Assembly (NCBI GenBank): GCA_019635215.1
Contig: JAHBZZ010000002.1
Coordinates: forward strand, 186,001-250,000
DNA length: 64,000 nucleotides
Direction of reading: 5' to 3'
Source of the DNA: Nitrosomonas sp.
GTDB lineage: Bacteria; Pseudomonadota; Gammaproteobacteria; Burkholderiales; Nitrosomonadaceae
Under the pieces are notes generated by a model, which was given only the letters and a program-made list of their open reading frames with translations, was not told where the DNA came from and did not search any database. Both the position numbers and the translations under genes were made by a program. This document shows, in pieces, positions 54,734 through 62,917 of the stretch. Numbering within the stretch: the first letter of the stretch is position 1; the number at the start of each line of letters is the position of its first letter.

Positions 54734-55762
54734 CTATTCACTAACCAGAAATGCGCCACGCATTCCCAGCAGTAGATTATTCAAAGCAGTATCCAGGTAA
54801 ATTGAATTTTGTGTTGCATGGACTGTAAACACATATTTTTCTATTGGCCCCAATGTCTTGGCACTGACCAGTTGATCTGTTCCCGGTTCCGGCCAGTTGT
54901 AACCCGGTAATTCAAACCGGTGGAAATTAGTACCCAGCGCGATGAGATGAAATCTCACATTAGTATTTTTTTGCGCCGTCAGCGCAGGATTGGCGCCGCC
55001 ATAACTTTGCTGACCTGTCGCACGATCGATTTCCGTTCCTGCGAAAGCATCGTCAAACAAATACAACACATAGTCTTTCGCCACCGTATCCAGCGATATC
55101 GTCTGCCGCGAATTGCCACTGCTCATCACGGTCATATTCGAAGCCGGATTGACAATGACGGCGCCATACAACCCTCTGTCTTCCGCGCCGTTATGCGTCA
55201 GCATATTGTGATCGTGATAAGGCCAGGTACCCGCCGTACCGGGCGCCGCTATCCAGCGGTATTTATAGGACATGACAGGAATAGCGCTTTCGTCCTTGAA
55301 ATGATTGATATATTCAAGCGTACCGTCGCTTTCTATGTCGTAATGAACGCCATGTACATGAACGCTGACATGCTCATGCGCCGGCGTTGCGGGATCGAAC
55401 TGATGATAAAGCGTCAGCTCGACTTCGTCGCCTTCTTTAATGACAATGGTTGGACCCGGTATTGTCGGTCCATCGGGATAACGGGCAGTGACGTCTATAG
55501 CGTTACCGCCGTTCAAATCCGAAACAAGATGCTGCCGCATGCGATAAGCATAATAACCGCCATCTATCTTCTCGGCGGCGAACTCTATCTTGTGTAATTC
55601 CTGTGCCTGTACAGGACTGCCTAACAGAAATAACAGTGCACAGGACAGAATCCCAGCAAAACCGCATTTCAATCGCTTCTGCCTGATTAATGAATTATTT
55701 GACCGCTCCCGCAGCAAATAGGTATTGCTTAAAAAAAACGCCTGGCTGATTTTTCTTGCCAT
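54734..55762 (-). CDS. Two-domain multicopper-oxidase-like protein lacking motifs 3 and 4
   Basis: 342 residues. AGGAGGT sits just upstream of the ATG at 55762. Signal peptide with cleavage near residue 53 (SPVQAQ). Domain 1 keeps trinuclear motif 1, HVHGVH (His135, 137, 140), and motif 2, WPYHDHN (His183, 185). Domain 2 has only TNFHRFELPG at 278-287 for motif 3, and at the motif 4 position YLDTALNNLLLGM (322-334): the type-1 Cys and all His are gone, only Met remains. Alone it cannot be a normal oxidase. The missing half is present in the next gene, so a joint copper site is likely. First gene of the pair. Confidence 0.75.
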   Translation of the reverse strand: MARKISQAFFLSNTYLLRERSNNSLIRQKRLKCGFAGILSCALLFLLGSPVQAQELHKIEFAAEKIDGGYYAYRMRQHLVSDLNGGNAIDVTARYPDGPTIPGPTIVIKEGDEVELTLYHQFDPATPAHEHVSVHVHGVHYDIESDGTLEYINHFKDESAIPVMSYKYRWIAAPGTAGTWPYHDHNMLTHNGAEDRGLYGAVIVNPASNMTVMSSGNSRQTISLDTVAKDYVLYLFDDAFAGTEIDRATGQQSYGGANPALTAQKNTNVRFHLIALGTNFHRFELPGYNWPEPGTDQLVSAKTLGPIEKYVFTVHATQNSIYLDTALNNLLLGMRGAFLVSE

Positions 55763-56128
55763 TTGTTACCTCCTATCATGAGTTGCTCACATCGAATCGA
55801 AAAATGTATTGATGACATGGAAAAATTGAACAAGCATTAAAAAATAATGCTGATATCAAATAACACGATCACCACACTTATGTTGATAACCTAAATCAAT
55901 AACTTACTTCTTTGCCCATCATCTTCCGCTTGACAAAAGATTGCTCAGCATCGAGTCCTTACTGATACCGCGATGCATAACGTCAACCTATTCTTCGGTT
56001 GTAAGCCGTCTTCACGGCAGCATATGCATCGATACCATGCTCCGGCCACTGATTAATCACATTGCCATCATTCCCGAATCCTTCATCTAAATCGGGAATG
56101 GCATTGCCGGCATACGCCATGCGATTGC

Positions 56129-56149
56129 CTATGCACCAATGGTGCATAG
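56129..56149. promoter_or_regulatory. Perfect palindrome downstream of the predicted oxidase promoter
   Basis: CTATGCACCA-A-TGGTGCATAG has two perfect 10-bp arms. It begins 10 bp downstream of the -10-like hexamer at 56159-56164, i.e. at about the predicted start of transcription. That is a classic operator position, or it may form a hairpin at the 5' end of the mRNA. The cognate protein is unknown. Confidence 0.5.
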
Positions 56150-56158
56150 AACATAATT

Positions 56159-56190
56159 ACCATAATCAAACTTACAAATCGCATACAGAT
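56159..56190 (-). promoter_or_regulatory. SARP-type activator site and promoter of the oxidase operon (site A)
   Basis: On the minus strand: ATCTGTA (56184-56190), 4 nt, ATTTGTA (56173-56179), 8 nt, then TATGGT (56159-56164). Heptamers on one face with an 11-bp period and an 8-bp distance to the -10 are the layout known for SARP-family activators. It points toward the oxidase pair, whose first ATG is about 390 bp on. The same pattern is upstream of the regulator gene (60594-60625). Confidence 0.5.
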
Positions 56191-56530
56191 TGAATAAAAT
56201 ACACATTTGGTCCAACAAGACGCCAGGATCTGTACTTGTGCAGTCTCCGTAACGACGTTTCCAACGGTGCATCGGGCAAACAGTAAATGAAATTCCGCCA
56301 ACGCCGATTTTCTATCTGTCCGGGAAAAAACAGTGCTTATTGGCAGTTTTGTTTTATAAGCATGCTGAATCAGCCCCTTCTAAACTCCCTTTAAGCACCG
56401 CCTGAAACGAGAAGTAATAAAGCACAACCTTGTTCTTCAGCTTGCAAGACAAGAACGCATACAAGAAAAAAAGTGATTTGGTGTAATGACTCTGGACATT
56501 CCAACTCCGTCCAGTTACGCGTAAATACCT

Positions 56531-56546
56531 CTAGGGTCTGTTGACA
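56531..56546 (+). repeat. Putative IS end
   Basis: CTAGGGTCTGTTGACA is identical to 43679-43694. CTAG is a frequent target duplication of IS5-like elements and GGTCTGTTGACA would be the terminal repeat. No transposase frame is attached here, so this is a relic. Confidence 0.45.
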
Positions 56547-56562
56547 TTTTGAGATAAGGATG

Positions 56563-56805
56563 TCTCTAAAAATATTTTTCAAGAAAAAATTTTAAGCCAA
56601 TGATTATATTCGGTATATAAAATATCCATTTCACTGACTTTATCAAGTTTCTTTCAAATGCCTTGCGGTCGAGGACCAATTACTACGCTAAAAAAGCAAA
56701 TCTTTCCAAGCCGGAAAACGATTAGTTCGATCTTCAACCATTTTTCTGGTCAAAAATAATATTTTTTCCTGACCTACCTTATTTTGTAACTTCAATTTTT
56801 AGAGA
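56563..56805. repeat. Possible MITE-like element with inverted ends
   Basis: TCTCTAAAAAT (56563-56573) and its exact reverse complement ATTTTTAGAGA (56795-56805) bound about 240 bp of AT-rich, non-coding DNA. A related sequence lies at 42108-42121. It could be a non-autonomous element or a coincidence of AT-rich sequence; no target duplication is clear. Confidence 0.3.
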
Positions 56806-56869
56806 TGCCCCGTAGATTACAATCCACACTTTATTTTCGCAGTACGGAATAAGTCTACTTGGGCGTGCG

Positions 56870-56889
56870 TTACAGATCAGTTACAGATT
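56870..56889 (-). promoter_or_regulatory. Heptamer direct repeat (site B)
   Basis: On the minus strand ATCTGTA, ACTG, ATCTGTA: the same heptamer twice with an 11-bp period. Unlike sites A and C, no -10-like hexamer lies 8 bp downstream. It lies about 100 bp after the regulator gene's stop and 1.1 kb from the oxidase start. Confidence 0.4.
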
Positions 56890-56992
56890 GGAAAAATAGG
56901 CGATATGTACCAGTCTGCCAGCAAAAGCACTGGCTTACGATCAATCCCATAGGGATCAAGGTACATTCAGATGATCAGGTGATCGTACTTCA

Positions 56993-59900
56993 TCAGATTG
57001 TTGTTAGGGATTGGTAAATGCGCTGAATTTCCTGACCGGGACTGATACCCAAACGGGAAAGCAGTATATGACGGCAGCGCTGATAAACGGTTATTGCCTC
57101 ACTATGCCTGCCAAGCTGAATGTAGCAATTCATGAGGTGCTGATAGAATATTTCTACGAGAGGTTCGACCTCAATGGCGCCAAGATAGCATGCCGCAGCA
57201 TCTGACCAGTTGTTGTTTTGTTCAAGCATGGCGCCCGATCGTTTGACCAAACCGACATAGCTTGCACGTAACCGGTCACGGGAAGCTACTGCCCAGTACG
57301 ATGTTTCGCCATCTAAAAAACGACCGTGATACCAGTTAAGTGTTCGCTTGAGCAAGACGCTGTCGGTTAAATCTGGCAAATGCGCGATACGATCAAATGC
57401 AATACAATCCACCCATATATAATTTGAGTCAAAGAATAAATGACGGTCTTCCAATCGAATCGCTTGTTCATACTTTAACAATTTGCGCAAACGATGCAGT
57501 GTAGTTCTGAACGCCTGTTCCGCTGCATCACCTCCTGAATCCGGCCACAAGGCGTCAGTCAGCAGATTTTGATTCACTGCACGTCCTCTATAAGCGCATA
57601 AGCATTTTAATAATTCCAGTGGTTTATGCTGAGCTTTCCTCGAGAAGTGAAGCGGCGCATCATTGCAAAGTAAGTCAAAACGGCCAAGTGTATAGACCTT
57701 GATCGGCCAAGGCCAATTCTCGATATCGTACGACTCAGGTTTAATGTCATGATGTTTAATCAAGTTTCGTACATGCTCTATTTCAATTCCAAACTGGAAC
57801 GCGCATGTAAAAATACGTGTCATCACGTGCGGACGCCACCAGTTATTAAGAAAGAGGAAATTGTTTTTGCGACCGATAATCAATCCTTCTTGTAATGAAA
57901 CAAGCGCTCTGCGTTCGTCTCCCTCCTTAAGCCAGGAAAAGGCCTTGACCAGCAGACACTGATGTTCAAGCATCGGATTATTCATTGCATGCGCATACTG
58001 AATCGCAACGTCAAGATGATTTCTCGCCATTTCTGTTTTGCCCATTTCTATCAGTATCTGCGCCAAACCAAACCGGCAGGTCTCACGTAGAAACGGCCTA
58101 CCCGTTTCCTCATGCAGTTTGAGTGCTGTAGATGCATTATCAAACGCTCTGGAATAGTCTGCCCGCAAGAATTCAATCCCGGCTCTTATGTAGTGAGATT
58201 CCGTCAGATCATGTTTGCGTTGCATGCCTAAATTTGACTCAAGTTGATCAAGATAGTCCTGTGCAGCAACAATATTGCCTGCTGACAGCGCACTGTAAGC
58301 GCCGTGCGCCCATAACATACCGTTTAGTATAGAAATACCAGATTCCTGTGCAATCTGGATCGCATCACCAAGCTTTTGTTCGGCAACATGGGGAGATGCT
58401 GCTATGTGCCAGGCGTAACCACACTCTATGTTTTTCCAAAGAATGCGTAGCAGCGGCGGCATTGTGGCCTTATTAACGAGAGGCCCAACTTCATTGATGA
58501 TTCGACGCATTTTGCCGGTGTCACCGCGCCACAAAGGAAGAAATATGAACGTACAAACCGCGGCCACCCGCAGAGATGGATCAGCAATTGATCGCAATAC
58601 ACTTTCGAAACGTGCTTCAAGTATTTCTAATAGTGGATGATGAGGGGCCGCGAATATTAAACCCAGCAGGTTGGTAAATACTCTAACTTCAACATCAAAA
58701 GAAGGGAAATCGCCATAATGTTCCAGCAGTTCTTGTAGTCGTTCTCCCCATTTAATAATTGGCGTTATATTATCTTCAGCGTAAAGATAAGCTTCCATCA
58801 TGGCACCACACACCAGGAATAAACCGGCACTGTCATCCGCTGCCAGGAATCCCGTGTAGGCGTGCTCCAAATCCGATCTGGCCGCATGGATATTGAACAG
58901 TATGCAGCTAACACCACGCCAATAAAATAACCATGAGGTACTCTTAATCATTACCTCGGGTAACAGGCCGATCCACCGCTGTAGCAATTGATGACGCCCC
59001 TGCACAAGCAGAATCGGCGCATAACTGTTGATCAGCCGAATCAAGTCACTCCACGCCTGTGCTTTCGCATATAGTTCCGCAGCGGTCTCGGAGTCGCCAT
59101 TGCTCTCCATCAGGATTGCCCCTAACCGTTGCATATCATGCAGTTCTCTCGTAGAAAAATGACTGTTAGTCTGCTCAAGCAGGAATTCGCGAAACAACGC
59201 ATGGTATCGATAACTCATTTCTCCACTCGTGCGTCGGTCAATAAATAACTGCTGACGATAAAGATAATCAAGCAGCTCTTTTGCCCGTGGAACCCCGCTT
59301 ATTTCGGCAGCCATTTTCAGCGTCATATATGGAAGATTAGCGGTGCGCATCAGAAAAATGCGCATATCCTCTTGTAAGTGCTGAAAGATTTGACCGGCAA
59401 AATAACCAAAAATTAATTCCATTGATGCGGGTTTGGAAGCAGAATCTAATATGCCGGTGCGCATATAATAATCCATCGTCAGAACGACTCCCGCAGCCCA
59501 TCCATTGGTTCTGTCTTGCAACGATTGTATGATCATCTCGTCGCACATCTGATGGTTTACCGCAACCAGTGCCCTTGTTTCCTCGAGTGTCAGGCGTAGA
59601 TATTCCCAGTCTATTTTTCCAATCAGGTTATTGGCTACTGCTCTCGCAAAACAGGGCGGCGGATCAGTGCGGCTGATTATAAGTAAAGCAATGTCGACAG
59701 GAAGCTCCTGTAGCGCCGCCAGAACAATAGCGTGAAGAGTCGACTCTGCAATAACCTCCTGGTAGTTATCCATTATTATGATTATATTTTCTGGCAAGGA
59801 AGCAAAAAGCTTGCGAAAAAAACGACGTGCGAATCCTGACAAATCAGTCAGATATTCAGGTGTTAACAGAGGCAATTCAAGCTGTTTCCGGCCAGCAGCT

Positions 59901-60175
59901 TTTCGTCCGGCCAATCCAAGATAGTAAAAAAAAGACGCGGCATCATTATCATCGCTATCTACTTGATACCATATAGCCGGTATGCCGCGGGCTTTAATAT
60001 AACTAGCCACAAGAGCTGTTTTTCCTGCGCCTGGCGGACTTGCGATCCAGACAACCGAGCGATTGGCCCGCTCTTCATCCAGCAATGCAAACAAGCGATG
60101 ACGATCAATGACATTGAAAAGCCTTGGTTGACTCAACTTGGCCGGTATGCGCGGTTTATTGGTAATGTTACTCAT
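56993..60175 (-). CDS. STAND ATPase transcription activator with C-terminal wHTH-BTAD (SARP-type)
   Basis: 1060 residues. N-terminal MalT-like NTPase: Walker A ASPPGAGKT (45-53), Walker B NIIIIMDNYQEV near 135, and TNGWAAGVVL, the usual sensor region. A long TPR-like helical middle covers about 340-800. The C-terminus carries an OmpR-type winged helix (KVYTLGRFDLLCNDAPL, then LLKCLCAYRGRAVNQNLL, about 810-900) and a bacterial transcriptional activation domain ending HSEAITVYQRCRHILLSRLG. SARPs usually have this pair at the N-terminus; here it is C-terminal, replacing the LuxR HTH of MalT. It likely senses a small molecule and activates the neighbouring oxidase genes and itself (see the heptamer repeats). 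Confidence 0.88.
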   Translation of the reverse strand: MSNITNKPRIPAKLSQPRLFNVIDRHRLFALLDEERANRSVVWIASPPGAGKTALVASYIKARGIPAIWYQVDSDDNDAASFFYYLGLAGRKAAGRKQLELPLLTPEYLTDLSGFARRFFRKLFASLPENIIIIMDNYQEVIAESTLHAIVLAALQELPVDIALLIISRTDPPPCFARAVANNLIGKIDWEYLRLTLEETRALVAVNHQMCDEMIIQSLQDRTNGWAAGVVLTMDYYMRTGILDSASKPASMELIFGYFAGQIFQHLQEDMRIFLMRTANLPYMTLKMAAEISGVPRAKELLDYLYRQQLFIDRRTSGEMSYRYHALFREFLLEQTNSHFSTRELHDMQRLGAILMESNGDSETAAELYAKAQAWSDLIRLINSYAPILLVQGRHQLLQRWIGLLPEVMIKSTSWLFYWRGVSCILFNIHAARSDLEHAYTGFLAADDSAGLFLVCGAMMEAYLYAEDNITPIIKWGERLQELLEHYGDFPSFDVEVRVFTNLLGLIFAAPHHPLLEILEARFESVLRSIADPSLRVAAVCTFIFLPLWRGDTGKMRRIINEVGPLVNKATMPPLLRILWKNIECGYAWHIAASPHVAEQKLGDAIQIAQESGISILNGMLWAHGAYSALSAGNIVAAQDYLDQLESNLGMQRKHDLTESHYIRAGIEFLRADYSRAFDNASTALKLHEETGRPFLRETCRFGLAQILIEMGKTEMARNHLDVAIQYAHAMNNPMLEHQCLLVKAFSWLKEGDERRALVSLQEGLIIGRKNNFLFLNNWWRPHVMTRIFTCAFQFGIEIEHVRNLIKHHDIKPESYDIENWPWPIKVYTLGRFDLLCNDAPLHFSRKAQHKPLELLKCLCAYRGRAVNQNLLTDALWPDSGGDAAEQAFRTTLHRLRKLLKYEQAIRLEDRHLFFDSNYIWVDCIAFDRIAHLPDLTDSVLLKRTLNWYHGRFLDGETSYWAVASRDRLRASYVGLVKRSGAMLEQNNNWSDAAACYLGAIEVEPLVEIFYQHLMNCYIQLGRHSEAITVYQRCRHILLSRLGISPGQEIQRIYQSLTTI

Positions 60176-60210
60176 GTTCTACATAAATCAGTAATGGGAT
60201 AAATATAGGT

Positions 60211-60246
60211 TATGTAACAATTAATTTTTAAATTGATTGTTACATA
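60211..60246. promoter_or_regulatory. Inverted repeat upstream of the regulator start
   Basis: TATGTAACAAT and ATTGTTACATA are perfect 11-bp arms separated by 14 bp, located 36-71 bp before the regulator's ATG. It could be an operator for a dimeric repressor or a 5'-UTR stem-loop. The T/A-rich loop itself is nearly self-complementary. Confidence 0.45.
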
Positions 60247-60593
60247 GATTTTCCTTACATATCAATCAAATGTGGCATCAGTATTTTTGTTCGCGCCGCG
60301 TTTTGTTTAAAACTTTAAATTTTTGGTGACGCTTGATCATTAAATATTCAAAGCCTCCGGTCTCTGATAAGTCCTTAAATATCTACCCAACAACCTTTTT
60401 CACACCATTGGAGATCTTTGCACGGCAAGATGATTAACCAATAGGAAGAAATGTTATAATATTATTTTCAATCAGTCGGTTACCAAACAGCAGCCGGCTA
60501 AAGTTGATGGGCTTGAGTTACGATCTTTTTCACGAAAGAATCGCCGTTCTATGCGATGATGGCCTTAATATGTACATCGGCGGTGATCATAAT

Positions 60594-60625
60594 CACATAA
60601 ACCAACTTACAGATTGCATACAGAT
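60594..60625 (-). promoter_or_regulatory. SARP-type activator site and promoter of the regulator gene (site C)
   Basis: On the minus strand: ATCTGTA (60619-60625), 4 nt, ATCTGTA (60608-60614), 8 nt, then TATGTG (60594-60599). Same spacing as site A, and about 40 bp around the two sites are similar in sequence. It points toward the regulator gene, whose ATG is about 420 bp on, which suggests autoregulation. Confidence 0.5.
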
Positions 60626-60829
60626 TTAGCCTGAGAGGTACTCATTTGATTTAAATATTTGCGTTTATTTGATAAGTTCCGTTCCTCTTCACGGGAAAGG
60701 CAGATTAATTTCCTGAAACTCTAACAAATACTGAGCATTAACAAAACAACCTACCTTTGCAATGAAACAACAATTATCGGAATAATCAGAACATACTATG
60801 AACGAATTTTTCGCAAAACTGAGCGCTTT

Positions 60830-62875
60830 ATGACCGATACTATGACCACCTCAAAAAAAGATTTGAATCGACCCAGCATTGATAATAAGCAATGGATTCC
60901 GGGCATTTTGTCCATCATGATGATAGTTTTCCTGTTATTCGCGCTCGCATTCCATCTGCAACAGACCCGGCAAAGCACAACCCGGACCGAATTAGCGGTT
61001 CGTATGCAGGAACACAGCCAGCGCCTGCCGGTCATCGTCCAGCAGATTTTCGCAGGGCACGAGCATGCTTTCGAGCAGTTGGAAAACAGCCGGAAAACCA
61101 TTGATCGGTTGATCACGCTGTTATCTCAAGGCGGTTATTTCCGTCAGCAATATATCTCCCCGATCACTGAACAATCCCAGCTTAATCTTCTTCAGACAAT
61201 CATCAATAACTGGCGGATAGAAGAAGAAAAAATCCAATTCATTTTCAGCGGCCATCAAACATTTATCAATCTTGGCCAGGCCATCAGTACCATAAACGCA
61301 ACCGGCAGCTCGATCGACAAAAATCTCGATCAATTGATTACTCACATGACACGCGCAGGCCATTCACCCGATCAACTCAGTGTAATATCGACCATGCGGA
61401 CATTGGTTCAGAATGTCTTCAGAAGCATCAATGTCATCGTATCGAGCCAGCTGCCGGTTACCGAAATACAGCATCAGCTGGCACACGACCGCAAGCAGTT
61501 TGCTGCAATTATCAGTGCGCTGGATGAAGGACATGATGTACTGCAGTTTTCGGTTCTGGACGATCCTGCGGTACAGGAAGCATTGCAACAAATCAGATCA
61601 TCATTCATCACACTCGATAACAGCATTCAAACCATCCAATCCGGAATCACCGCAGTTTCATCAGCCAAGACTGCCGCCAACCAACTCATTCAAAGCAATG
61701 AAATCATGCGTAACAGCATTACGGTACTGGACCATGCTTTGAAGACTCAGGATGCACAGACCAGCGATCTGATGAAAAAAATTATTTATGCCTTAACCGC
61801 CTGCACCCTCATTTCACTAGGCTGGCTTTTTTACGCATGGCGCAAAAACAGCGCAGACCGGCCACACGCACCCGCACATGAAATGGACAAAACACAGAAA
61901 GCCATGCTGCGACTGCTGGATGATATGAAAAAAATGGCTGAAGGTGACCTGACTGTCCGCACCGCCGTCACCGAAGATATCACCGGTGCGATTGCCGACG
62001 CAGTCAATTTCACCATAGAAGAACTGCATACACTTGTCGAACAGGTCAATATCGCCGGCTTCAATGTCGTCGAAGCATCCGGTCAGGCACAGCAGATTTC
62101 GGCAAAGCTGCTGGAGGCTGCGCAACAACAGTCGTTGAAAATCAAAGAAACAACGCTAGCCATGGTCGGCATGGTCGAAGCGATAGGTAAGGTTTCCGAT
62201 ACCGCCGGGAAATCCACCCGGGTTGCCCAACAATCGCTGGAAACCGCCGAAAAAGGCGGTATCGCGGTACGTCAGGCGATCACAGGCATGGAAGAAATCC
62301 GCACACATATCCAGGATACTGCAAAAAGGATTAAACGGCTCGGGGAAAGCGCTCAGGAAATCAGTGAAATTGTCGCACTGGTTTCGGATATTACCGAACA
62401 GACCAACGTACTTGCTTTAAATGCTGCGCTGCAAGCCTCCGCCGCCGGTGAAGCGGGACGCGGTTTCAATATCATTGCTCAGGATGTTCAACGGCTCGCA
62501 GAACGATCCGCTGAAGCCAGCAAGCAAATCAGCCGGCTTATCCAGATGATTCAGAATGACACTTACGACGCCATCGCCGCCATGGAAAAAAGCACACTCG
62601 GTGTGGCTAAAGGCACGCAACGGTCTCACGCTGCCGGCAAAGCGCTGGAAGAGATCGAATCGGTATCAAAGCAACTGGCACAGCACGTCACGAATATTTA
62701 TGACACAACCCATGCGCAGACACAAGCTGCGAACACTGTCATTGAAAATATGGAGGAAATACTGCTGATTACACAGCAAACAACCGACGGAAGCCAGGAA
62801 ACAACCACAGCAATCAGACAGATTACGGGATACGCTGCCGAGCTCCAATCCTCTGTATCCAGCTTTAAAGTTTAA
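60830..62875 (+). CDS. pilJ: Type IV pilus-type chemoreceptor (PilJ-like)
   Basis: 681 residues. Membrane helices at about 27-45 and 322-340 enclose a helical periplasmic sensor of about 275 residues, as in PilJ. A HAMP-like segment (MAEGDLTVRTAVTEDITGAI, about 365-385) leads to the signalling coiled coil with tip EQTNVLALNAALQASAAGEAGRGF (about 522-545); ALQASAAGEAG rather than AVEAARAGE is the PilJ style. No C-terminal receptor methylation pentapeptide. The start overlaps a tiny upstream frame as ATGA. The next gene is chpA-like; pilG, pilH and pilI are not upstream in this window. Confidence 0.85.
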   Translation: MTDTMTTSKKDLNRPSIDNKQWIPGILSIMMIVFLLFALAFHLQQTRQSTTRTELAVRMQEHSQRLPVIVQQIFAGHEHAFEQLENSRKTIDRLITLLSQGGYFRQQYISPITEQSQLNLLQTIINNWRIEEEKIQFIFSGHQTFINLGQAISTINATGSSIDKNLDQLITHMTRAGHSPDQLSVISTMRTLVQNVFRSINVIVSSQLPVTEIQHQLAHDRKQFAAIISALDEGHDVLQFSVLDDPAVQEALQQIRSSFITLDNSIQTIQSGITAVSSAKTAANQLIQSNEIMRNSITVLDHALKTQDAQTSDLMKKIIYALTACTLISLGWLFYAWRKNSADRPHAPAHEMDKTQKAMLRLLDDMKKMAEGDLTVRTAVTEDITGAIADAVNFTIEELHTLVEQVNIAGFNVVEASGQAQQISAKLLEAAQQQSLKIKETTLAMVGMVEAIGKVSDTAGKSTRVAQQSLETAEKGGIAVRQAITGMEEIRTHIQDTAKRIKRLGESAQEISEIVALVSDITEQTNVLALNAALQASAAGEAGRGFNIIAQDVQRLAERSAEASKQISRLIQMIQNDTYDAIAAMEKSTLGVAKGTQRSHAAGKALEEIESVSKQLAQHVTNIYDTTHAQTQAANTVIENMEEILLITQQTTDGSQETTTAIRQITGYAAELQSSVSSFKV

Positions 62876-62917
62876 TTTATCATATCGCCCAATATCCGAT
62901 TCTTATTCAACCGATCA

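Larger units (their letters stand above)
55763..56992. other. Long upstream region of the oxidase operon
   Basis: 1.2 kb without a gene I can support. In order it holds: a TTGATAACCTAAATCAA dyad (55882-55898); a perfect palindrome (56129-56149) just after a SARP-like promoter (56159-56190); a single ATCTGTA at 56227; an IS end (56531-56546) with an inverted-repeat element (56563-56805); and a second pair of heptamer repeats (56870-56889). Several short open frames here look accidental. Confidence 0.6.
60176..60829. other. Divergent region between the regulator and pilJ-like genes
   Basis: 650 bp, AT-rich. It holds an inverted repeat near the regulator start (60211-60246), the heptamer repeat site C (60594-60625) and a 11-codon frame at 60798-60833 that ends in the pilJ-like ATG. 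No larger gene is supported. Confidence 0.6.

Noticed and set aside
55882-55898. TTGATAACCTAAATCAA as an FNR box upstream of the oxidase genes
   Set aside because: The half-sites are separated by 7 rather than 4 bp, so it does not fit FNR; I have no other protein to assign.
56391-56582. Minus-strand 63-codon frame next to the IS end
   Set aside because: No transposase motif or ribosome site; codons appear random.
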